IMG/VR virus record: IMGVR_UViG_3300020215_000119
Coordinates: 1-29,168 of that record
Origin: a virus
Length of the DNA: 29,168 bases
Strand: one strand, 5' to 3'
This document shows, piece after piece, positions 1 to 6,222 of the stretch. The position numbers were made by a program, and so were the translations under genes. Positions within the stretch are counted from its first letter, which is position 1. Every line of letters begins with the position of its first letter. The notes under the pieces are model-generated. The model did not search any database, was not told where the DNA came from, and saw nothing but the letters and a program-made list of their open reading frames with translations.

Positions 1-1
1 G

Positions 2-148
2 GTTCGCGAAACGCTGTCCACCACGCCGCAAATGGCGCGCCTCAAGTGGTGTGACAACGTGCATGGCGGAACCAAATCGTGGCGGTCTTATGCGCGAGCC
101 GGCCATCGTATCCGCAAGATCAAGATCATCGATCTGGGTGATGCATGA
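2..148 (+). CDS. C-terminal fragment of an unrecognised phage protein
   Basis: An open frame enters from the left edge and stops with TGA at 146-148, giving 48 visible residues with no start. The tail is basic, and its last part reads HRIRKIKIIDLGDA. I do not recognise the family. The next gene begins 34 bases later on the same strand, so this is probably the upstream member of the same operon. The frame is kept because it is open from the edge and no other good frame covers these bases. It could equally be the end of a replication or regulatory gene. Confidence 0.5.
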   Translation, partial: VRETLSTTPQMARLKWCDNVHGGTKSWRSYARAGHRIRKIKIIDLGDA

Positions 149-182
149 CCTCCCCCATCCATACGCCATCTGCGAGGGTGTG

Positions 183-677
183 ATGACTCAGTTCGTTGCG
201 GGTGAACGTGTGCGATGTGTTGATGACGACTACGGCGTTCATCCTGGGCTTAAGGCTGGTGAAGAGTACGTGGTCGAGTTCCACGCCCCGGACACCGGCC
301 TCGTCTGGATCGAGGGTCTGATTGGCGAATGGTCTCCAACCCGCTTTGAGCACGTCGCGTACGCAGCTGCAGCACATGATGTGCTGAGCAACGCCGTCGC
401 CGACATGATGGTCGAATGCCAGTTCTGCGACAACAAGATCGAGCCGTGGCATTTCGTCTGCAAGCCCTGCTGGGATAAGGGCTGCCGCACAACTTACCAC
501 GCGCCAGTCAACCCCATCTTCAATCTTCCCATCGACAACTGCGTCAAACCCTCTCCCAAGCCACAGATCACCGCCAAGCAGCAGAGAGAAGGCGAGGGGA
601 TTCAGAGGGCGGTCAGTCGTCTCAACGCAGCCGGGCTGATGAGCGCTTTCCAGCACGGTTACGCGGTGGAGCCGTAG
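183..677 (+). CDS. Small SH3-like protein with a four-cysteine zinc motif
   Basis: This 164-residue protein has two parts. Residues 1-58 look like a small beta-barrel (GERVRCVDD, then EEYVVEF, then VWIEG and a closing RFE), a pattern seen in short phage KOW/SH3-like proteins. Residues 79-96 contain C79, C82, C93 and C96, a CxxC-x10-CxxC arrangement fit for one zinc ion. The ATG at 183 was chosen because GAGGG lies just upstream; an in-frame upstream extension to 51 has unlikely composition and overlaps the preceding gene. The stop abuts the next start directly. The function is unknown; nucleic acid or protein binding is a guess. Confidence 0.65.
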   Translation: MTQFVAGERVRCVDDDYGVHPGLKAGEEYVVEFHAPDTGLVWIEGLIGEWSPTRFEHVAYAAAAHDVLSNAVADMMVECQFCDNKIEPWHFVCKPCWDKGCRTTYHAPVNPIFNLPIDNCVKPSPKPQITAKQQREGEGIQRAVSRLNAAGLMSAFQHGYAVEP

Positions 678-770
678 ATGATAACTGGTCTCTGGGTCAC
701 ACTCTTGGTGACGCTGTTCAGTCTCGGCGTCCTTTCGGTCGCTATCATATTCGATGGGGACGACGAATGA
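678..770 (+). CDS. 30-residue single-pass membrane peptide
   Basis: The ATG directly follows the TAG of the upstream gene, and the ORF encodes 30 residues. About residues 4-25 form one hydrophobic stretch (WVTLLVTLFSLGVLSVAII), and the end is acidic (FDGDDE). The stop overlaps the next start (ATGA at 767-770), as expected for a coupled gene in this operon. It could be a tiny membrane effector or a lysis-related peptide, but nothing specific identifies it. The main support is the clean hydrophobic segment and the tight fit between two neighbours. Confidence 0.5.
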   Translation: MITGLWVTLLVTLFSLGVLSVAIIFDGDDE

Positions 771-922
771 CCTATTCCGCATGGCCATCCCCAACCATGC
801 GTGACGCGGGCTTCCAGCCCGCCGCCGTATCAGCTCGCCCCAAGGCTGATCCGGCAACCGCTCGCTGCGGCGGAGAGCGCAGCCATTTGTGTTCCTCCCA
901 GACTGCGGCAGGTGCGCGATGA
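767..922 (+). CDS. 51-residue hypothetical protein
   Basis: This small ORF is bracketed by ATGA overlaps at both ends (767-770 and 919-922), the junction style used throughout the operon. It encodes 51 residues rich in Ala, Pro, Ser and Arg with three cysteines (CGG, LCSS), and no domain is recognisable. Composition is close to what an off-frame read of GC-rich DNA gives, so the call rests mainly on the two overlaps and the absence of a better frame here. Confidence 0.4.
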   Translation: MTYSAWPSPTMRDAGFQPAAVSARPKADPATARCGGERSHLCSSQTAAGAR

Positions 923-1092
923 ACGTGCCTGCCGCTATTTTCTTCGTTGCCGCTGTGACATCTGGCATCCATTGCGAGCTTGCCGCCCAGCAAGAGCAGT
1001 GGGGTTGGGTAGCGGCGTTCACCTGCTACTTGCTGGTGTCCATCGCGGCGTGCACCGCTTGCATTATCTCCCGGCGACCGGAGCGAGATTAA
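919..1092 (+). CDS. Small membrane protein, 57 residues
   Basis: The start at 919 overlaps the previous stop by ATGA. The 57-residue product has a signal-like hydrophobic N-terminus (about residues 3-17), a second hydrophobic segment (about 29-50, including AAFTCYLLVSIAAC) and a basic C-terminus (SRRPERD), consistent with one or two membrane passes. The TAA at 1090-1092 abuts the next ATG. A holin-like role is possible from size and topology, but no lytic enzyme is adjacent, so no function is assigned. Confidence 0.55.
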   Translation: MNVPAAIFFVAAVTSGIHCELAAQQEQWGWVAAFTCYLLVSIAACTACIISRRPERD

Positions 1093-1668
1093 ATGTCCGC
1101 CCCGGCCGCTCTCTTTGCCCGCGAAATCGAGGCTGAATATCCCGCCCCCGACGAGAGCTGCACCAAGGCGCTCCTCGCCGACGCTGCATTGCGTGTTCTG
1201 AATAACCAAAGCCGGTCTGCGGTGCGCCAACACCGCGCGACCGAATGTCTGAAGCATGATGATCTGAAATTCGAGTCCGTAACGCATCTGAATGCTCCTT
1301 CCGCCAAAAGACATAAGACGGAGGAGCTAGGAGTGACCACCGCATCGACGGGGAGAACCCCCCAAGAACGAAATGATCGTATAACGAAGGATCATACTGC
1401 CGAAGTCGTGAGCTTTGCCCTGAAGGCATGGGGTAGGGAGAAGTCAGCGCCGATTGCCCGCGTCCAGCAGATCGCTGCTGTTGACCGCAAGACGGCTGAA
1501 GCCTGGTGGCACGGCAAGAACCCGCCGCAGCCACATCACCTATTCACGCTCGCCCGACACATCCCGGAGCTGAAAGCAGAAGTCCGCAGGCTGTTGGGGC
1601 TTGAGCAGGACCATCACGAGTCATTCCAGCGCGAAGCGATTGCGCTGCTGCAGAGGTATGTGCGGTGA
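1093..1668 (+). CDS. Putative DNA-binding protein with C-terminal helix-turn-helix
   Basis: The full frame encodes 191 residues. About residues 100-170 resemble a helix-turn-helix regulator: helix, IARVQQIAAVDRKTAEAWW, then a turn with HGKNPP and a following helix with LFTLARHI, similar to small Xre-like phage proteins. Residues 1-80 are not recognised. A second in-frame start, GTG at 1333, has a very strong GGAGGA Shine-Dalgarno 8 bases upstream and would give a 111-residue protein containing only the HTH part. The ATG at 1093 abuts the previous stop and has GGAG upstream, so both starts may be used. The target DNA is unknown. Confidence 0.65.
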   Translation: MSAPAALFAREIEAEYPAPDESCTKALLADAALRVLNNQSRSAVRQHRATECLKHDDLKFESVTHLNAPSAKRHKTEELGVTTASTGRTPQERNDRITKDHTAEVVSFALKAWGREKSAPIARVQQIAAVDRKTAEAWWHGKNPPQPHHLFTLARHIPELKAEVRRLLGLEQDHHESFQREAIALLQRYVR

Positions 1669-1820
1669 GCCAGCAGATCATTATCTGCGATGGCCCGCCG
1701 CTCTGCCCATTTGAGGGCGACGAAGCCGTGCAAAACCAAAACGACGGATGCCCGCGCTGTCACCGGATCGTTATCCGCGATGATGGCTCGGAAACGGAGA
1801 TCAGGAGGCACATCCAATGA
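1665..1820 (+). CDS. 51-residue zinc-ribbon-like protein (GTG start)
   Basis: It starts with GTG in a GTGA overlap with the preceding stop and ends in an ATGA overlap with the next start. The 51 residues contain C8, C14, C29 and C32, the last two as CPRC, which suggests a small zinc ribbon. The C-terminus is charged. The arrangement fits the short zinc-binding proteins frequent in phage early regions. No specific family or partner can be named. Confidence 0.55.
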   Translation: MSQQIIICDGPPLCPFEGDEAVQNQNDGCPRCHRIVIRDDGSETEIRRHIQ

Positions 1821-1960
1821 AACGTGATCACGTTTTCCAGCTGCATGACGGCTGGTACTGCATTGTTGGCGGCAAGGTCTTCGGCGCATGGGAGTGTCGT
1901 GGCTATGCTGTTGCCGGCCTAAAGACTGAGCAGCGGCGCCGGCTGAAGAGAGCTGCCTGA
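1817..1960 (+). CDS. 47-residue hypothetical protein
   Basis: The ATG overlaps the previous stop and has a near-perfect AGGAGG Shine-Dalgarno at about 1803-1808, which is strong support for translation. The product has a short beta-like N-terminal half (FQLHDGWYCIVGGKVFGAW) and a basic helix at the end (EQRRRLKRAA). It ends directly before the methyltransferase start at 1961. The family is unknown. Confidence 0.6.
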   Translation: MKRDHVFQLHDGWYCIVGGKVFGAWECRGYAVAGLKTEQRRRLKRAA

Positions 1961-2650
1961 ATGATCGAGCCGGTAGTCATCGGAGATGCGAAGCTTTACC
2001 TCGGCGATTGCCGGGAGCTTCCCATTGTGCGGCATGGATCTTTTTCCGATGTCTGCATAACAGACCCGCCGTACGGCATAAGGCACCACTCGAACTACGG
2101 CGCATCATGGCAACGCACGCAGATCGCAGGAGACACCGACACCGCGCTGCGGGATGAGGTGCTGGCCAAGTTTGAAAACGTCGCGGCGTTCGGCACCTGG
2201 AAAACCCCTCCGATTGCCGACACGAAAGGTTGTCTCGTGTTTGACAAGGGGCCGGCGTTTGGCATGGGCGACCTAAAATTCCCGTGGAAGGGTTCATGGG
2301 AACTGATCTACGTGCGCGGCGATATTTGGTTTGGTTCACGAGACGAGGGCGTATTGCGGGGACATATTCAGGTGTCTTGGGAGAGTCACGGTCGCGAACA
2401 CCCGCATCAGAAGCCAGTATCCCTAATAAAAGAACTAATCCTCAAGACACCCAGCCGCACCATTATTGACCCATTCATGGGATCGGGGACTACGGGCGTT
2501 GCCGCGCTGCAACTTGGCCGCGCGTTCATCGGCTGCGAGATCGACCCACATCACTTTGAAACCGCCTGCCGGCGCATTGAGCGCGCTTACCAACAACCGG
2601 ACTTCTTTGTGAACCGCCCCGAACCTGCCAAGCAGGAGGCATTGCTCTAA
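1961..2650 (+). CDS. Beta-class DNA methyltransferase (N6-adenine or N4-cytosine)
   Basis: This 229-residue enzyme should transfer a methyl group from S-adenosylmethionine to an exocyclic amino group in DNA. The catalytic motif DPPY is at residues 35-38 (TDPPYGI), HPHQKP is at 147-152, and the SAM-binding loop FMGSGTTG is at 172-179. DPPY before FxGxG is the beta-class order, as in CcrM. At 229 residues it is shorter than CcrM (about 358), lacking an extra C-terminal domain. No restriction enzyme gene is adjacent, so it is an orphan enzyme, likely protecting phage DNA or altering host methylation-dependent regulation. The recognition site cannot be read from sequence. The stop overlaps the next ATG (TAATG). 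Confidence 0.93.
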   Translation: MIEPVVIGDAKLYLGDCRELPIVRHGSFSDVCITDPPYGIRHHSNYGASWQRTQIAGDTDTALRDEVLAKFENVAAFGTWKTPPIADTKGCLVFDKGPAFGMGDLKFPWKGSWELIYVRGDIWFGSRDEGVLRGHIQVSWESHGREHPHQKPVSLIKELILKTPSRTIIDPFMGSGTTGVAALQLGRAFIGCEIDPHHFETACRRIERAYQQPDFFVNRPEPAKQEALL

Positions 2651-3312
2651 TGCGCCTTCTCCTCTTATCCGTTGCCCTTGGTCTTGTAAGCCTTCCTGAA
2701 CCGGTTATGGGGGATTGCCCGGTATCCATTGTGACGGGAGTGGATGTCTCGGCGTCGATCTCGCCGGAAGAATTGGCTTTGCAAGTGGATGGGATTTCGT
2801 CCGCACTTCAGTCCCCGGCGGTGTTGTCCGCCATTTCCGCTCAGGGCTGCGCAAGGTTCAGTGTGTTTCTTTGGGCCGACGGTCAGCCTGAAATCGTCCT
2901 GCCGTGGTCCGAAGTGAGCAGCGAGGAAACCGCTGCGGCAGTAGGACAAGTGCTCACTCAATCCGCTGGGCAGTATAACAAATCCGTTGGCTCTTTGACA
3001 GATGTTTCCGCAGCACTTCAGTTCTCCTGGGCGCTGCTCAACCAAACCCCTCCTGTTGGAAAGCAGGTGGTCAACCTCATCACCAATGGGGAGGACAACG
3101 TGAGGGATGGGCCACAGGTCATCTCGATACAGATGAAATCAGCGGGCGTGATTATCAACGCCGTCCTGATGGGACCGCCCAACCTCGAACAGTACTACAG
3201 GCAGAACGTAGTAGGGGGCATGGGTTCATTCATCATGAGGATCGATGCCTCAGAGGACGTGGCTGCGGCGTTCCGTTCGAAGTTCATCCTTGACCTCGCG
3301 AGTGTGCAATGA
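2650..3312 (+). CDS. Secreted DUF1194 / von Willebrand factor A-like protein
   Basis: The protein is 220 residues. Residues 1-21 form a signal peptide (hydrophobic LLLLSVALGLVSL, then VMG before DCP), so it is probably exported to the periplasm. The mature part matches the DUF1194 vWA-like pattern: DVSASIS (DxSxS metal-site motif, about residues 32-38), LWADG, PWSEV, a VVNLITNGEDN strand where a vWA fold carries a conserved Asp, and a VVGGMGSFI segment near the end. DUF1194 proteins are common in alphaproteobacterial chromosomes but unusual in phage operons. It is translationally coupled on both sides, which argues it belongs to the phage programme. The role is unknown; binding of an envelope or surface component is an inference. 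Confidence 0.8.
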   Translation: MRLLLLSVALGLVSLPEPVMGDCPVSIVTGVDVSASISPEELALQVDGISSALQSPAVLSAISAQGCARFSVFLWADGQPEIVLPWSEVSSEETAAAVGQVLTQSAGQYNKSVGSLTDVSAALQFSWALLNQTPPVGKQVVNLITNGEDNVRDGPQVISIQMKSAGVIINAVLMGPPNLEQYYRQNVVGGMGSFIMRIDASEDVAAAFRSKFILDLASVQ

Positions 3313-3563
3313 AGCTGCGCACCACACTCCGTGCCAACGACACTCCGCAGTTAAGGGCGGAGAAGATCGTTGCCATGCTCGGGCTGTCCGGTGACCCCAA
3401 GATCATTGCCCAGCACAGGGATGTAATTGCGGACCTGTTGGCTGTGTATCAGGAGATTGACGGTCGCTACTACGACTCAGCGGTAGACAGCTACCGGAGC
3501 TATTACGCGGCCATCGAAGCAATCAGGCGACAGAAATTTCCAGATGCGGATGGGGACAGATGA
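3309..3563 (+). CDS. Hypothetical helical protein, 84 residues
   Basis: Its ATGA overlaps the DUF1194 gene, and its own stop overlaps the next start. The 84 residues appear wholly helical, with a tyrosine-rich stretch (GRYYDSAVDSYRSYYAAIEA) near residues 52-71. No catalytic motif, signal peptide or membrane segment is seen. Translation is supported by the coupled junctions and coding-like composition. The family is not recognised. Confidence 0.6.
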   Translation: MKLRTTLRANDTPQLRAEKIVAMLGLSGDPKIIAQHRDVIADLLAVYQEIDGRYYDSAVDSYRSYYAAIEAIRRQKFPDADGDR

Positions 3564-3781
3564 ACCGGACCAAGGAATGGAACCGCGAGTATATGCGCCA
3601 GTGGCGGAAGAAGAACGCCGCCAAGGTCAAGGCCTATCGCAGCGCCAGCAAGGAATACATGCGCGAGTATCTGGAGGCTTACAAGTGTCGTGGTGACGGG
3701 TTCGATGTGGACCTGACCGACTTCGTTCCGGAGACACCAAGGCAGGCCGCTATGTGGCGTCAGTTATTGGGGGCGTCATGA
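3560..3781 (+). CDS. Small basic helical protein, possibly nucleic-acid binding
   Basis: This 73-residue product begins with a strongly basic, aromatic helix (EYMRQWRKKNAAKVKAYR) resembling the basic repeats that accompany phage HNH and related DNA-binding proteins, but there is no HNH motif. The C-terminal third is acidic to neutral (DVDLTDFVPETP). It starts and ends with ATGA overlaps. DNA or RNA contact by the basic helix is an inference from composition only. Confidence 0.6.
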   Translation: MNRTKEWNREYMRQWRKKNAAKVKAYRSASKEYMREYLEAYKCRGDGFDVDLTDFVPETPRQAAMWRQLLGAS

Positions 3782-3957
3782 TCCGGACCACTACTCAGAT
3801 ATCGATCTTCGCCAGCGCCGTTGCGGCTTCGAAGCAATATCGGGCGGATACGATCATTACCTTCCTGCCTGAGTCGCCGGACCTTGAGGCCAACTGGCGC
3901 TACATACTTTCCAAGGTTCGCCAAGAGCGTGCTGCGGCTGCGGAGTCGTGGCGGTGA
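3778..3957 (+). CDS. Hypothetical protein, 59 residues
   Basis: The start at 3778 is in an ATGA overlap with the preceding stop and is preferred over an in-frame ATG at 3754 that would lie inside the upstream gene. The 59 residues include a central beta/helix segment (TIITFLPESPDLEANWRYIL) and a basic helical end. The stop forms a GTGA overlap with the DUF1064 gene. No family is recognised. Confidence 0.55.
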   Translation: MIRTTTQISIFASAVAASKQYRADTIITFLPESPDLEANWRYILSKVRQERAAAAESWR

Positions 3958-4271
3958 ACAAGTACGGTGCCAAAAAGGTGACGTTTGATGGCATCGAGTT
4001 CGATAGCCAGCGAGAGTTCACTTACTATCTCGATTACAAGGCTTTGCAGAAGGCCGGGCAGATATCTCATCTCAAGGTCCACCCGCAGTTTCGCTGCGAG
4101 GTCAACGGCAAGCTGATTGGGAAATACACCGCCGACTTTGAGTTCGTTGAGAACGGCCGCCGCAGAGTAATCGACGTGAAGAATCCCGTAACTGCCCGCA
4201 AGGCGGACTTCAGGCTTCGCAAGAAGCTTGTGGAGGCCCTGCATGGAATTGACGTGGAGGTGGTTCTATGA
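3954..4271 (+). CDS. DUF1064 family protein (PD-(D/E)XK nuclease-like fold)
   Basis: The 105-residue protein matches the phage DUF1064 pattern: N-terminal NKYGAKK, then DGIEFDSQREFTYY, a middle LKVHPQF, and YTADFEF followed by RRVIDVK. The D-x(n)-DxK arrangement (YTADF ... VIDVK) and the early Glu are those of a restriction-endonuclease-like fold, so a small nuclease or DNA-processing role is plausible. GTG at 3954 overlaps the previous stop and gives the usual family N-terminus; an upstream in-frame GTG at 3948 would add only two residues. It is flanked by small HTH-type genes. No activity has been assigned to this exact protein. Confidence 0.82.
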   Translation: MNKYGAKKVTFDGIEFDSQREFTYYLDYKALQKAGQISHLKVHPQFRCEVNGKLIGKYTADFEFVENGRRRVIDVKNPVTARKADFRLRKKLVEALHGIDVEVVL

Positions 4272-4555
4272 GTGCTGGACGACATCTGACTCAGTGGGAG
4301 AAGGACCAGGCCAAGAAGCTATATCAGACGGGCTTGAGCTGGAGAGAGGTCGGTAGGCTGATCGGTCGCCCCTTCAAGACACTCCAGAACAAGCTCGGCA
4401 AAGAGTGCAGCCGGTCATACTCGGAAACCGCGAAGATGCGATGGAAGAAGCGCCCGCCTGGACCGCGGAATCTCAGCGCCAATGGACAGCGGCAGTACCG
4501 CAAATTGCGTGACCTCGGCTATAGCAGGGAAGAGGCTCTGCGCGGGGCTGAATGA
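4268..4555 (+). CDS. Small helix-turn-helix (Myb/GcrA-like) DNA-binding protein
   Basis: The protein is 95 residues. The N-terminal half (about 8-45) reads LTQWEKDQAKKLYQTGLSWREVGRLIGRP then KTLQNKLGK: Trp, helix, 'G-L-S' turn, recognition helix. This is the layout of Myb-like and GcrA-like HTH domains. The rest is basic with many Arg and Lys, suitable for DNA contact. The start overlaps the DUF1064 stop. It may be a transcription regulator of the phage or host, and is probably related in fold to the GcrA-like protein at 5271. Confidence 0.65.
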   Translation: MSAGRHLTQWEKDQAKKLYQTGLSWREVGRLIGRPFKTLQNKLGKECSRSYSETAKMRWKKRPPGPRNLSANGQRQYRKLRDLGYSREEALRGAE

Positions 4556-4619
4556 CACACTACACGTAATTTTGCGACGAATTTTGGCTGTTGGTTCCGG
4601 TGGTAACGGGCTACAATTT

Positions 4620-5084
4620 ATGACTCACTTTCACGAGAAGTACGACGAGGTTTCGAGGAAGCTAGAGGAACTGTTGAATGCGCCCAATCTCTTCGTATTT
4701 GGACGGGTTGACGTGTGGCTCAAGCAAGGTGCCTTGCCAGAGGAGATCCTTGAGATCTGCCCCCGAGTTGCCAAGCAGGGAAGATGGTCGGGCCGATCGC
4801 TCAATTATTTCGACGGCTTTATCGCGGACGCCATCGCTGCTCGGACAAAGCCTATGCCGGAAGCCCGCAAGCGAGATGATTCAGAAGGCACTCGAAAGCG
4901 CACGGATGGCGGATACCAACCCCTGCCAGAACTCCCCGACGACGTGCGAGACAGAATTGACCGTGGCAAGGCGGACATGCTGATGCGCGGCCAAAATGTA
5001 ATGAGTGTCACCCCGAATGATGCGCGGCGGTGGAAGGCGAAAGGGTGGTTGTCGCCTGAGGTGGCGCAGAGGTTTGGAGCATGA
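4620..5084 (+). CDS. Hypothetical protein, 154 residues
   Basis: The start at 4620 is the first ATG after a 64-base gap, though its Shine-Dalgarno is weak; an upstream TTG at 4572 is possible. The N-terminal half is helical, with a segment (LPEEILEICPRVAKQGRW then RSLNYFDGFIADAIA) resembling the helical region that follows the winged helix in some phage replication-initiation proteins. The C-terminal half is charged and less ordered, with an NDARRWKAKGWLSPEV end. That similarity is weak, so no function is assigned. The stop overlaps the next start. Confidence 0.6.
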   Translation: MTHFHEKYDEVSRKLEELLNAPNLFVFGRVDVWLKQGALPEEILEICPRVAKQGRWSGRSLNYFDGFIADAIAARTKPMPEARKRDDSEGTRKRTDGGYQPLPELPDDVRDRIDRGKADMLMRGQNVMSVTPNDARRWKAKGWLSPEVAQRFGA

Positions 5085-5257
5085 CCGAGAAACGCAAGGT
5101 GTGGGAGTTTGTCGCTTTGTCGCTCGAAGGTGATGTTGCTGAACTTCTCATCAGCCATGAAAACGAAGCCCAGAACATTGTTATTTCAAATATTCGGGCT
5201 CTCGCTGCTGAGTTGTGTGACGGGCTCGATTGCCATGAGCATTGTGTTCCCGAATGA
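5081..5257 (+). CDS. Hypothetical protein, 58 residues
   Basis: The ATGA overlap with the preceding gene fixes the start. The product is acidic and helical (residues 5-45), with three cysteines near the end (LCDGLDCHEHC), which may hold a metal together with the His residues. The stop lies 13 bases before the GcrA-like gene. No family is recognised. Confidence 0.5.
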   Translation: MTEKRKVWEFVALSLEGDVAELLISHENEAQNIVISNIRALAAELCDGLDCHEHCVPE

Positions 5258-5270
5258 GGGCATTGGACAA

Positions 5271-5450
5271 ATGATTTGGGCGCAGTGGCAGGAAGACCTC
5301 TTGCGGAAGATGTGGAGGTCTGCGCCAGCCAGCAGGATTGCTGAGGCATTAAACCGACGCGACTACAGCAGAGTCATTTCGAGAAGTGCAGTCTTGGGAA
5401 AGGCGCGCCGTATGGGTCTCACGGGTTTTCAACAGCGGAAGGAGAATTGA
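5271..5450 (+). CDS. GcrA-like DNA-binding protein (N-terminal domain only)
   Basis: The 59 residues match the conserved N-terminal HTH of the GcrA family: W-x-EDLLRKMW, then SAPASRIAEALN, then SRSAVLGKARRMGLTG, the counterpart of GcrA's 'SRNAVIGKVHRLGLSGR'. GcrA is an alphaproteobacterial cell-cycle regulator that binds DNA in relation to CcrM methylation and contacts sigma-70 through its C-terminal part. Here only the DNA-binding part is present (full GcrA is about 170 residues). The ATG at 5271 has GAGGG 10 bases upstream. An inference is that it competes with or diverts host GcrA. It lies in the same gene run as the beta-class methyltransferase. Confidence 0.75.
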   Translation: MIWAQWQEDLLRKMWRSAPASRIAEALNRRDYSRVISRSAVLGKARRMGLTGFQQRKEN

Positions 5451-5451
5451 A

Positions 5452-5754
5452 GTGGCAAGTACAATAGGTGGCCAGAGCGGCGGCTATGGCGATGCCAAGA
5501 GCCTGAAGCGAGAGACAGAGCTTGGATCAATGGTCAACCGATTGGTTGACTGGGAGCGCGATATTAGAGCTGCCAATGCCTCGCTTCGCGAGTTCCTAGC
5601 CGAAGTCTATGGCGAGGGCAATCCTCCCAAGGAGGACGCCAGTCGACCGGTTTCTGCTGGCTTACTCGGCAACATCAAGTCTCGCGGCGACGACATCAGC
5701 ACTGAGCTTTCGCAGCTTAACACTCTAACTCAGCGCCTGAGGTCGCTAGCGTAG
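5452..5754 (+). CDS. Coiled-coil hypothetical protein, 100 residues (GTG start)
   Basis: GTG at 5452 is preceded by AAGGAG seven bases upstream, a strong ribosome site, and the gene begins one base after the previous stop. After a Gly/Ser-rich N-terminus (STIGGQSGGYG) the protein is helical, with heptad-like spacing at residues 16-48 and 80-99 (STELSQLNTLTQRLRSL). No membrane segment is seen. It may form a small oligomer; no family is recognised. It is the last gene before a gene-poor stretch. Confidence 0.6.
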   Translation: MASTIGGQSGGYGDAKSLKRETELGSMVNRLVDWERDIRAANASLREFLAEVYGEGNPPKEDASRPVSAGLLGNIKSRGDDISTELSQLNTLTQRLRSLA

Positions 5755-5764
5755 AAACGAAAGA

Positions 5765-5798
5765 GCCGGAAGGTCACTGGCGAGCGACCCCTTCCGGC
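5765..5798 (+). terminator. Perfect 9-bp stem after the coiled-coil gene, possible terminator
   Basis: GCCGGAAGG (5765-5773) pairs perfectly with CCTTCCGGC (5790-5798) around a 16-base loop, 10 bases after a stop codon. There is no clean T-tract on the plus strand (CCGTTCATTC follows), while the opposite strand reads TCTTTCGTTTC after the stem. It may be a weak or Rho-assisted terminator, or an RNA-stabilising hairpin at the operon end. Confidence 0.45.
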
Positions 5799-5828
5799 CC
5801 GTTCATTCTGAAGTACCGAGTGAATTAT

Positions 5829-5993
5829 ATGCCGGTCGATACAGAATGTCAATGGCTCGCCCAGTTTTGCAGTTCACTTACGAACGCCGCCTATGCCGAT
5901 GGCAGTCAGATCGGAATCAAACAGGGGCTCTGGTGCGCCCATTCCACCCCCGGCCTGAACGATGCCCGGCAACCCCGGGACAGGGTGAGGTAG
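5829..5993 (+). CDS. Doubtful 54-residue ORF
   Basis: ATG 5829 to TAG 5991-5993 encodes 54 residues with protein-like composition (QWLAQFCSSLTNAAYADGSQ and a GLWCAH segment) but no recognised family. The ribosome site is weak. It stands alone, without the overlaps typical of the other genes here. It is listed because nothing else explains this segment; the competing frame from 5846 looks like its shadow. Confidence 0.25.
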   Translation: MPVDTECQWLAQFCSSLTNAAYADGSQIGIKQGLWCAHSTPGLNDARQPRDRVR

Positions 5994-6222
5994 CGGTTAC
6001 TGGTGTCAGTCGGAATGATCCCCGACCCACAGTAATCGTGCAGCGGCCCAAAAAACGCTGCGGCAGTTCCGATGGGGACAACATCGGGAGCCGGAAGGCA
6101 AAGGGTACTGAGTATGCGGCGTCTCGTAATTGGGGCGCTCCCTCTGATCAAGGGCTACTGGTCTGGGCTAACCCCATATCGGTAGGCAGAAAGGGCGAGA
6201 GCTATGGAGGAGAGAGATTGAG

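Larger units (their letters stand above)
5755..6222. other. Gene-poor stretch with one doubtful small ORF
   Basis: No confident gene lies in these 468 bases. Contents: the hairpin at 5765-5798, a doubtful 54-codon ORF (5829-5993), and a short frame from ATG 6114 to TAG 6185 encoding a basic-hydrophobic peptide (MRRLVIGALPLIKGYW...) that could be the remains of a membrane protein. Frames on both strands are broken or have off-frame composition, rich in Arg and Pro. The last bases carry the GGAGGAG ribosome site of the gene at 6223. A decayed gene or a recombination scar is possible. Confidence 0.5.

Noticed and set aside
126-1022. 298-codon minus-strand open frame
   Set aside because: It runs antisense to at least four coupled forward genes, has off-frame composition (many Cys, His, Arg) and no ribosome site or recognisable domain.
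4572-4618. TACAAT with upstream TTGG sequences as a promoter before 4620
   Set aside because: The spacings available (15, 16 or 22) with poor -35 matches do not make a convincing promoter, and the transcript would start inside the gene.
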